Source of the DNA: Megalonaias nervosa
Lineage: Eukaryota > Mollusca > Bivalvia > Unionida > Unionidae
DNA: 64,000 nucleotides
Direction: 5' to 3'
Assembly (NCBI GenBank): GCA_016617855.1
Contig: JAECUM010006659.1
Location: 42,793-106,792 of the forward strand
This document shows positions 27,152 through 38,400 of the stretch, one piece after another. The translations under genes were made by a program, and so were the position numbers. The first letter of the stretch is position 1; each line of letters opens with the position of its first letter. Below the pieces are notes generated by a model. That model searched no databases. It worked only from the letters and a program-made list of their open reading frames with translations, and was not told the origin of the DNA.

Positions 27152-27894
27152 CCACTTGCAACTTTAAATAACCTAAAGAATGCATTGCTGAGTGGTAAAA
27201 CAACACTCTACAGACGTTATCAATGTATCAGGTTCTTACATCTATACATGTTTTCAAATATCTGTGCACTTAATGGTAAGACACTTTTCTCACCTTTCTG
27301 TAAAATTCAAAAATATAAACCTTGAAATTTGTTGAATACTTTAACATGAAACTTGCATGCTGTTATATTGTCCAATAATCTTAAATTTGCTAGCAATAAC
27401 AGCAAGATAATTTTATTTTTACATAATCATTTTTATTTCCATGGAACTGGGATTAATAATAAACAAAATGATTACTGGCTAAATGTTAACAACACATTCC
27501 AAGATATTACTCCACATACTTGTATCAGCTGCATAACTGACTGGATTAAGTAAAGACTGGTTAATGTAATATTTAGCCTATAATTAATTTGATCTCACCA
27601 AACCCAAAAATGAAATGCACGTTGTATAATATGTATTATGAAAATTCAATTTGGTGCATATATCTGTAGATCATCCCTAGAAATTCAAGGTAGCATTTCT
27701 GTAATAAGTAACTTTTGTTAGGTATACAGCATGAAAATTGTGTTACTGCTATTTCTCACAAATAGATGGTCATTGCTACTCCTAAACTGCTTGTAAGACT
27801 GACGTGACTTGCATCTTTACACACAAACATTAATTCCAAAGTGTAGTCCTAAATGAAAATGTTGCCACTTGGACAACAAATATGGCTGCCACCG

Positions 27895-28500
27895 CAGCCA
27901 GATTGAAAGTCTTTTTGCAACTCCTCCAGAATAGATGGTCATGTCATCAAGGGGTCATCATGTCATCAAGATGGTCATGTCATCAAGTCTTCTCATGATG
28001 TCTAGTTAGGTCTTAATGAAAACAGTGCAAGTCTGACATGCATCAAGGCCACCATGATAGCCATCTTAAAAACCATAATAATGCTACTAGGGTACTTCTG
28101 AACAGAAAGTCATAGCAACATCAGCTTTTCACCAGAAGACTTCTTATGGTGTCTGATTGATCCTGAATGAAAATGGTGTCATTCAGACATACATTATGAC
28201 CACCGATGTGGCCAGCTTGAAAACCTTAGTGCTACTCCTCCTGGATGTAAGGTTTCATCAGCATGAGGTTGCCACTGAAAGACTTCTTCCAATGTCTCGT
28301 TGCTCCAAAATGAAAATAGTGCCACTATAAGGTCAATTATGGTCACAATGGTAGCCATCTTGAAAGTCTTACTGCTACTCCTCCTGAACAGTATGTCATG
28401 TTGATATAGGTTTTCACCAGAAGATTTCTTTGGTCCTAAATTGAAATGGTGCTGAGCTTATTTACAATATGGCCACCGTGGCAGCCATCTTATAAATTTT
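27895..28500. repeat. Composite repeat with ~140-150-bp tandem units, copy 1
   Basis: Units recur at the words CTACTCCTCCTG (near 27919, 28082, 28231, 28371), each followed by TTTTCACCAGAAGA(C/T)TTCT, GGTCCTAAATGAAAATGGTGCC and ATGGCCACCGTGGCAGCCATCTTGAAA. The end (28540-28605) has AAGAAGTGATCTGATCTT and CTCAGTCCC, also found after the second array at 36660-36710. Confidence 0.85.
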
Positions 28501-30588
28501 TTTTTATCTCTGAAGAATATTTCAAAAGATTTAAATATTTAGCACATGAAAAAGAAGTGATCTGATCTTTCAGCCAGTAGAGCCTCAGTCCCTTTGACAG
28601 ACTGTTATATACAAAATAATAAGAGCAAGTGATTTAGATACATCTTTTTCATATAAATTAACATTGTGCTGTGCCAGTTACAAATTTGTTTTACCAGTGC
28701 ATTGAAAGACTGGCATCAACACAAACACCCAGTTTTAAATAATGAAATTTACAATAATGTTTAAAAAAAAGAAAGAAAATACTCCAAATTCAACTTAGGT
28801 TTCAGAATATAAGCATAATATACCCCCCCCTTTTTTTTTTCTTGTACAAAATTTGTGTACTATCTCTTCCAAACTTGTCCTGACTTGAGAACCTTTTAAC
28901 ACTTACTCTTAATCAGCTGTAATCAGTGGCAAATGCATTACTATCAACTATGGGAGCACCTCCCTATGATTCCAGAAGCCTGTTTATCACCACTTGGATG
29001 CTGTGTAGGGGGAGGACCCCTCTTAAATACATTTTGATAGCAGCCCATGAACTGTAAACAATGCCAGTCAGGAACTAATAGTCTTCCAAGTAGAGGAATA
29101 TTGTTTTTTAGCCGTTGGGTTATAGGGGGCCATGACTTCATTAGGCTGGTGCAGAGTTGACTGACAGCTAAAAAGACAGGGGAGGGTGCAATGGAGAGGA
29201 TATACTTCTGGTTTTGATTATCAAGTGGGAAGTGCGTTATCTAACCAGTAATGTATTATGAAAAAAATATATTGATGGTTATGATCTGGGAAGCTTTATT
29301 ATGATTATGCTTTCTCCAGCTCTTTCTCAGTTACCATCAATCTTTGCTCTTATCTTTCTGACATTCCCCTTCCATTTTATGGGGGGGGGTAAGGAATGTT
29401 TCATGAACTATATGTCTTAATGAGACATCTGTTAGAATCCATGGAAATGCATTTATAACATCTATTATGACTGATAAGAGGCTGTTTCCTGTTTTATATG
29501 ATAAAAGAGACTAATCAGAGGTGGACAGACTTCATTGGGCATGTTTGAACTTTTTCATGGTTGTTTTTAAGGGAGTGGTTGGTCTTTATTTGGAGGTGGT
29601 TGGAATGGGAGGTTTTAACAAAGTTGCTAAAATCACATAATTATACATTAAGTAGATGAAAAAATTTTATGATATAGAAGTTCAGTTCCATCAATGTCTT
29701 TCAGGTATAAAAAGAAAAGCCTGAAAGTAAACTATTGATAAATTGTATGAAAAATCAGTTTTATGCTTTTATCAAAATAGCATGCATAAAGCATCAGATG
29801 TTTTTCTTTTTTTTTCCCTTTATATAAAGTGATGAAAGAAGCATACAAAATTATCATAATTATTTGAAGAGTAATTAGTAATTTATTGACAAATATATCT
29901 ATTAATGGATGAAGATAAAATGCCACTAGCTTTAGTTCAAGTTGTGAGGCATCTTTAAATTTCCCTTTACACTCATTTGTGCATCAGACCCCTAAATTTT
30001 TAATTTGATCCCCGTACTGACTCCAAGGTTGTTTTTTTTTTCACTATCTTACCCCCACTTTGGACTACACGGGGATGTTTTACTCAAATTTGCACACAAT
30101 GGGGAAACACTGATCTGACATTATTTCCGATAGAAAATAGTTGTATTAAAAGCTTTTGTAAATCAGGTAAGCTTATATGCCTCTGAGAGATTTTTTTCTT
30201 AAAAACCACAGTTGGTGAAAAAAATGATAAGAAATTCAACTGTTTGTTGAAGCATTCATTCAAAATTCATAATGGAAAAGTCATGCAAAAAAATTTTTGT
30301 CACAGAACAAGCTGACTTTTGGGGATTTTTTAAGATAGAAATATTTGTGACTCAGAATTGTTTCCTTTGGTTTATTCCTCTACTGTGTTTTGATCACAGG
30401 AACCAATTTATTTCTTGCCGATTTTAGAAAAAGAAAACAAGTTGTGCACTTTTTATCAAATATAGCAGTTTTATCTACAGATCTTCTGAAGAAAATAAGT
30501 CTTATTTCTATAACATTGATTAAAGCAGTCATGGATACAAGTTCTTGAAATAAAAAAAATGTCTTGTACATTTCCATCTTCATTTCAG

Positions 30589-30759
30589 ATGGGGACTGCG
30601 AAGATGATTCAAGTGTGGCACAGGTAGACCAGGATGCTAAAGGTGCAAAAGGAGAAGAAGCAAGGACCATATCTCAGCAGTCTGGGACCATTGTCAACAA
30701 TAATAACAACACCATCAAGAATACTACAGATCAGACCTCAGAGAATCCAGGAAACACTG
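30589..30759 (+). CDS. zfhx3: zfhx exon A (acidic, Asn-rich linker)
   Basis: A polypyrimidine tract with acceptor CATTTCAG ends at 30588, and a donor GTATGT starts at 30760. The 171-nt exon begins with the last two bases of a codon and ends with the first base of a glycine codon, which is completed by GT at 40403. It encodes an acidic start (DGDCEDDSS), a Lys/Glu-rich middle and an Asn-run (NNNNN). No finger or homeodomain is present, so it reads as a disordered linker. Support is the open frame, good splice signals and matching phase. Sequence similarity gives no help, so it could be an alternative exon or, less likely, a chance match. Confidence 0.65.
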
Positions 30760-31887
30760 GTATGTAATTAACTCCTAGAGATATGGGGCAGGAGCTGTAT
30801 TGGTTGGTTAGTGTGCTTGGCTTGCAAATGAAAGGATATGGGTTCAGTCCTACCATAGAACCAGTCCATGTCTGGTACCAGGGTACATGTCCTAAGCATG
30901 ACACTTGACTCCAAATGCCACAGCACACAGAATGACCTTTATGTATGTGTTGCTGTATCCGTAAGTACCACGCAGAAAGATGTTGCATAGCAACTGCAAG
31001 ATATTGTGCAGCATAAATAGTTTAGTGGTTGCACACTTGTTTTGCTTTTCTAAAGTTCATTTCTTACTTCCCAGAAATCACCACATGCTACGACAGTGTG
31101 CATAAATCCATGAGGATGAATGTTTTTCTTCAAGGTCCTCTTGTTTCCTCAGCCTTAAAGATTTGTTAATGCCTCCATCAATGCTATTAAGAGTACAGTG
31201 ATTGCTTGCACTTTATAAGGTAGTTCATTAAAGCTAGAAATGTTTGTATTATAAGTTAGGCTACCTTAAAAACGGAGCAATGTTCCAAGGATTTGTCGTA
31301 GTGAACAGACACCAAAATAGTTATTTAATGATGTAAGCCATGATATAGTGAGAGATTAATGGTGTAAACTACAGTATAGCAAGATTTATGGTGTAAACCA
31401 CAGTATAGTGAGATCAGTGGTGTAAACCAAAGTATAGTGAGATTAATGGTGTAAACCACAGTATAGTGAGATTAGTGGTGTAAACTACTATATAGTGAGA
31501 TTAATGGTGTAAATCACTATATAGTGAAATTAATGGTCTAAACCACAGTATAGTGAGATTAATGGTGTAAACTACAGCATAATGAGATATTTAATGATGT
31601 GAACCACAGTGTTGTGAGACCTGGGTAACTGATCATAAGGATTGATGCATAAAATTTTGACAGCTTTAGGGGGTTTATAGTGAGGGACCACTGTTCTTTT
31701 GTTGTAAATAGTTATCAGAATTTGATTGTGATCAGAAACAAATTTTGAGTTATTAAAGTGTGTCCCTACTTTGAAAGTAAAGTGATGGTTTTTCTTGTAT
31801 ACCCTAGATTGATAATGCTTGTAATGTACAGTTAGGGAGGTCTTCTAACATTTTGGTACCAATCCAACAACAGAAGACATGAATAAA

Positions 31888-31925
<38 letters not shown>

Positions 31926-34900
31926 TTCTGATCTAAAGCTGATCTATCCTTTAGCAAGAGAAAGAGGAAAACATGAAATCTTGTGTCTCTTGGTTAAGTT
32001 CATGCTGCTCTGTTAAATTCGCATAAAGTATCATATGAAATTATTGGCCAAAAAATCAAAGCAGCTGTATCAGACATTTAAAGAAATGTGAAAAGGTCAA
32101 TAATTTTTACATTTTTTTGAGCTTTACTTTTAGCTTGCACCATGTAACCATTATTGTGATGAGGTGACAGTAAATGCTGGTACATAACTTCTTTCTTTGG
32201 AAGTAGAAGGCCAGATCAGTGTTTAATTAATGAGGTAAAAATAAACTTGGTCCATGAAATTTTAGTAAGGCTGTTCTTATCAAGTATAAGTTATAAAAGA
32301 CTGGAGGAAAGATATGGTGCTGGAATCCCCCAAAAATGTCAAATTTTTAATTCATTTGACAAGAAAACAAGAATCCTTTAATATGATGGTCTGGTGGAAA
32401 TCTCATTATAGTTGATGTTAACATATAAATCTAATATCTCTCTCACTCCCCAGAGGTATCTAACCTGGTTCACTTTTTTCTTAATGGCTCATTTTCCTCA
32501 CACAGAAAAATGTTATCTTTTTTGTAGAGAGTTGAAGCAGGCCAATCCTTAATTCTAATTAATTTCCCAGCCTTGCCTTGTGTAAACAGCTTGGCACATG
32601 AATCATTTGTGATTGAATGATATCTCCCCTGAACAACTTTTTCCCATCAAGTGTAGATAATGTTAACTTTCGTGACCCTTGCTAAAGGGAAATGAACACT
32701 CTAGGGTATGAAACTTCATACCTCTGTTTTAAAATCATACCAAGCAACCTGCACAGTCCCCTAAAGGGGCCTCTTCATTAGCATTACCCATGACAGCACC
32801 CCTCATTAGTGTATCATTTCAAAACATTGAAAGACCCTCAAGTAGTTGAAGAAAGATTTCTTATTAATAAACACTCCATATGCATATCACTGTTTTCCTC
32901 TTGTAGAGTTAGATAAGACCAAGTTATTTCTTCCTTTTCAACCATCACATAATTATAATAAAAGTGAGCATACTTTTTCAAATGTTAGAAGAAATTGGTG
33001 ATCGTTATTCCTCCTATAATAAACATATTTTCTTTAGTACTTTTAATGTCATCATAATAAAAAGCTCAAAAAGTCCACATTCTTAATTGTAATATATTTT
33101 TCTCCTTCAGTTTTGCCTTTGGCTATAAGATAATGTCTGACCTATTTATCAGAAATATATTACTGTCATCAAAAGGTACAAAATATGAATCAGAGTTGTT
33201 GTGAACAGAACCAGCTATTCCTCATTATTAGTACAGTAATTCCCCATTAGTACATTCATAATGATATACATGTACTCCTTCTGTTAGTTCCCAGAGATTT
33301 TCTAAAATAAAGTCTAATCCCTCCAAATACATAACATACCATCTATAAATCACTTTCCTATCCAGTAATGTTATGCATTCCATCTCATTTGTTCATTTGG
33401 TTCCACTTTGGTCCTCTACCTCACATAAGAAGTCACTTCATACAGTTAAAATTGTTCCTATCCCTGTATGTCCCTTGAAGAGAAGTTACACTGATAGAAC
33501 CTATCATATGCATCAGAGTGGGATAAGAAAATTCATCTAGTGGTCAGAATTTTGCGTAATTCATGAGGCAGTACAGAGTGTCTGACGCATAATTTTGTTC
33601 CCAGGGTGGAAGTTTCCTGTCGTGCACTGAAGCATAATGATGTATTCTTATTCTCGTAATTCTGAACAAAAAATGAGTGCCAGACTAAAAATAGTGCATG
33701 CCAACTTAACTTTCTTACAGCAGCACACCCATTGAAAGTTTCCTTACTCATAGACGGAGCATAAAAATTAGGTTTAAACCGAAAAATGAAGTGTAGATTT
33801 TAAATTATATTTAAACACATTATAGCTTTCAAAGTACAGTGGTTGAAATGTTAATGGTATTACACAGCATCTGAATTGTGTCCTGCAGATAGCATGTGCA
33901 AATGATATAGATGTGAACAGGTCTGAAAAAAAGTAGTTTGCTTTCATCCATATTCTTTGTTACAGATAAAAATAATGAAATAATCTTCAATTCAGCTCTG
34001 ATACAGAATCAATTTACTCTTCACAAATAATAATAAGAACATGAATATTTTAATAGAACGGCTTTTGGGGGATTACAGAAATTGTACACTTAGCTAATCC
34101 GATGAATGTAGAACGGCCTGATTGTGGAGCAATTCAGCCACTGCTCATTTTAGTACATAAATGTGTTTCATTTAATGTGTATGTTGATTATTGTGAAAAA
34201 ATGTTATTTGACTGAAATTGGGATGTTTTTGCTTCAGTTCGTAAACTATGATCACAGTAGACGTTTAGAATAGTCCACGATTCAGGATAAAGGTTATGTA
34301 TGAGGCAGAATAGAGCTATCCTGCTTCAGTGTTCTGTACTGGAAAATAAAATCATATGCGTAGGAATGTGAGAATGTATCTTTGTATACAGTTTTAAAAA
34401 AATCCTTAATAAGCATTAGGTAGATTTTCCATTTTTTCTTAGGGGGGAGGGGGTTGCTTTCACTTTCATAGTCTTGACTTGGGAATTCCCTTGTTATTAT
34501 GAAGTAGAGCATGTAATACCTTTCTGATATATCAGTCAACCTTATCAGCTTATTCCTTTGTAACCTAGAGTCATTGGGATGACTGTTAACATTGGTAATG
34601 TGTTATGTAAGTAGTCACAGTGTTACATAATGTGGCACAACTTGTGGTAATTCTTCTTGCAAAAAGGACATTACAATCTACTGATCATAGACCAAAGAAT
34701 TTATGGGATGGCCTATTGTCCATGTCCATCCATCAAGATTTGCTTCACTCCTTCTATACCATTTTAAGGATAATAATAAAGAAGCCCACTAACATACATG
34801 TACAGAGTGCAGTTAAACACAAACCATCTTACACATATGTGTGGACATAATAACTTATAATAATAATAATAACGTAAACTTGGTGCAGAACCTAATCTTT

Positions 34901-35340
34901 GGAAGCTCCGAATGCTTTATAATATTAGATAACACATGCAGACAAAGACAAAATTGCAAAAACAAAGAACTAATGAAATTACAAAACCAAAACAGATAGA
35001 CAATAATTAAAGAAATAAACATCAAGTCGTTTAGTCCATTTTTGTAGTTGAAGTAGTTGAGTTTTAAGAGCACTCTTGAATGAGATCAGTGTCATTGTAT
35101 CCAAGTTCTAAAGGCAATTTATTCCATGTGGCTGAGTCCTGATGCGCACAAAAACATTGCTCTTATGACTTTGTTTTAAATGTGGGTACAGTGAGAATGG
35201 AAGTGTTGGGAGAGGAGTTTCTGGATGGGATGTACACAAGGGTGAGTTCAGATAGGTATATTGGATTGGACAGTCAGTGAAATGTAGCACAGTTAACAGA
35301 TTTTGTATATATGTTTGCAAATTTCTTTTGTGACTGTATG

Positions 35341-35403
<63 letters not shown>

Positions 35404-38400
35404 ATATGTTTAAACACATACATTGATATACATAGAAACTACAGACCCAGACTAGTTAGCCGTATGTGTGAATTGTATACACACTTAGCAGATGAAACTG
35501 CATGTACTATCAAAGTTTTCATTAGTCAGAATGAAGCTAGTGCATAAAACATACCAAAATATATTTATATACAGAAAGTAGCTGGATGAGGTAAATGGGC
35601 CTTCTAGTAATGATTAAGACTTCGATTTTATCCATTTAATAACCTGATTCGATTTCTTTGGGATATTCTTCCATTGCCATGAAGCTTTACACACACACAC
35701 ACACACACACTCTTCCCATGGTCAAGTTGGTCCTAAATGAAAATGATGCCTGTGACATCCAGTATGGTCATCACATTGAACATCTTGAAAATCTTGTTAA
35801 TGCTACTCTTAAATGGATGGTCATATCACATGGAGTTTTCATTAAAAACTTGTTATAATGTCTCTGGTCATAAATGAAAATGTCCCAATCTGATGTCTGA
35901 TATAGCTGACACAGTAGAAATCATGAAAATCTTGTTATGACTACTCCTTGATGGATGGTCATATCGACTTGGGCTTTTTACCGAATATTCCTTATGATAT
36001 CTGTTTTATCTGAAATGAATATGATGCCAGTCTGACATCCAGTATGGCCACCATTGCAGCCAGCTTGAAAATTAAAATGTGTTGTTGTTACTAAATGGAG
36101 TCATTTTTTTTACCAGAAGACTTCAGATGGTGTCTGCTGGACCTAAATGAAAGGTAAGCTGTTCTGATGTCAGTCATGTCAACCAACTTATAAAACATGT
36201 TACTGCTACTTCTCCTGAATGGATGGCAATTTTGACATGAGGTTTTCAGCAAAAGACTTTTAAAGATACCTGGTTGGTAATGAATGAAATTGTTGCCAAT
36301 CTGACATCCAATATGGCTGCCATAGCAACCAATTTGAAAATTTTTCCATGGTTCAAGAATGTCAGAGATGTTTGGGGGCCCCGAGTGGCCGAGTGGTCTA
36401 AAGCGCTGATCGTTACGGATCACTGCCATCTCACCTCTGTCTGCGTGAGTTCGAGTCCAGGCTCGGCTAACGTGGGTACGTGAGAAAGCCCGCCAGTAGC
36501 TTCTCGTGGGTCAGTGGTTCTTCCCGGGATTTTCCAGGGTTCTTCCTCCACCATTAATACTGGCCGCCATATATAGCCTATCTTGTGCTGAAAAATGGCG
36601 TTAAACCCTATAACAACAACAACAAATCAGAGATGTTTGAATACTCACCAGTTAAAGAGAAGAAATGATCTTATCTCAGATTCTTGGATTGTAGAGTGTC
36701 AGTCCCATTGAATATTGTAGATACGACAATGTTTAAATGAGCATGGGTGTAAGAAAGATCAAATTTCAGGGAGGTTGGGACTATGTTGATCTTCCAAGAT
36801 TTCACCTCAGTTTCTCGATGAAAAATAAAGAAATGAAAAGTAAATGAAAATGTAAATACCATATTGCTAAGATCAGTAATTTCACTTGGCTGATTAAACA
36901 TAATATTTTGGCACTAATGGTCATTATAAAAGATTGAAAATTCATCAGAATAATTATTGTTCTATAATTGTTCTGCTAAGAGGTTTATTTAAGATTTTTT
37001 TGCTATGTATAAGCAAAACCACTTAGCATTCAGAAGTAAACAATTATCTACATGAGGTAATAAGGGAAAATTCCACTTGAATTTACAAAGTTAATTACTT
37101 GTAGCATTCATTGCCAATTCAGCTCCTGCACACAAATTTGAGGAATCTAGATCTCTAATCAGTAAGACTGTTGAGACTTGGTCCTTCAGCAGTGGGAAGT
37201 AGGCATATTTTGAAAGATAATTATACAGAAATGAGCTAATAAAACTGAAATAAAGAAATTATTCCTCATAATAGCCAAAGATAATTACCCTTTCCTTCTA
37301 TTAATTGATGCCTATGACTGGAGATAATGGTGATTTGGCATAACTCCACCTACCAGGGAGAGATGTACAACACTAGAAGTATCTGGCAAAAAAGCAAGTT
37401 GTTTAGGTTTGACTAGCTTAATGAAGCTGATGCAGGAAATGGAGGTAATACTACTATTCCAGATTCCATTCCAGGCCATGGAATGCACTGCCTCCTCTAT
37501 TCCAGCCAGCCTCTTGTTCTTCATGTAAGTAGGTTGGTTGATAATTAATTTGAAATAGATTACACCTTAAGTAATTAGACAGTGTGGTAATGGCTGCAGA
37601 ACAGACTGAGCTACCAGCATGTACATACCACCCAAATAGAATTGTTTTGTGAGAAACCTGAGATACAGTCTATCACTTTGATAGATGGACCATGTTTTAA
37701 GTGTAAGCTTGTTTTTATCAGTTGCATATTACTATGATTATAATTGATGATAATGAAATCACTTTACTCCAGAGATCTTTTAATATGAAAACTTGCAGGT
37801 GAGGTCTGGAGATACATGTTTTATTAATTGGCTTATTCACTATAGGAAAAGGTTTTCAGCATGCACACATTATTTCCTGAGAACAAGTAATGATGTTTAT
37901 TTACAAGCTAAAACTCTAATTAGGGATCAAATTCTCATTATACAGTAATAATGTGTCATGGTTATTGTAGAGATGTGTGTGTTATAAAATGTAAAATACA
38001 TGCTGATCTTCATGCTGAACTGGTATCATCATGTGAAATTCCTTGGAGAATCTGAAGCAGAAAGTTTTCATTATTGCCCTGGGCTGAGTTTCATTAGGAA
38101 AGTATGTAAATTTACTTAGCATCACTTTAAATGAGCACCAGTTGTCAATTGTGTTGTTTTGCAATTTTTTACTATTTAACTTGTAAAATTCCATAAAGTT
38201 TGTTTAGGAAAATCTTGGCATTTTATTAAATTTCAAGCTGAAGATATCATCGCAATCATTATTATTATTGTTGTTAAACACTGTTGTTGTTCATGGATTT
38301 TCGTAAGGCATAGAGGCCATACCAGACAGGTGCTTGCTACCATGCTTTGATTTTGTTATTGTTATTACTATAACATTTATTAATCTTTTAGTGATTACTT

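Larger units (their letters stand above)
1..30588. other. Non-coding DNA upstream of exon A, probably a giant intron
   Basis: Open frames here are short, mostly lack ATG starts and have no family signature apart from LINE remnants. Because exon A needs an upstream donor in phase 1, the region is most simply the inside of a long zfhx intron, but an intergenic span followed by a missed first exon cannot be excluded. It contains the repeats listed separately: minisatellites, SINEs, a palindromic element, LINE 3' ends and microsatellites. Unlisted stretches (for example 2013-7560 and 15150-17890) show only AT-rich unique-looking sequence. Confidence 0.6.

Noticed and set aside
31325..31619. CRISPR-like array
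   Set aside because: The units are contiguous 29-bp repeats without unique spacers, in an animal genome.
35108..35547. Open frames with Tyr-Ile runs on both strands
   Set aside because: They are produced by the (TA)n tract and a LINE remnant.
36378..36460. Possible tRNA-Ser/Leu gene
   Set aside because: It is the head of a SINE with exact target-site duplications and an (AAC)n tail.
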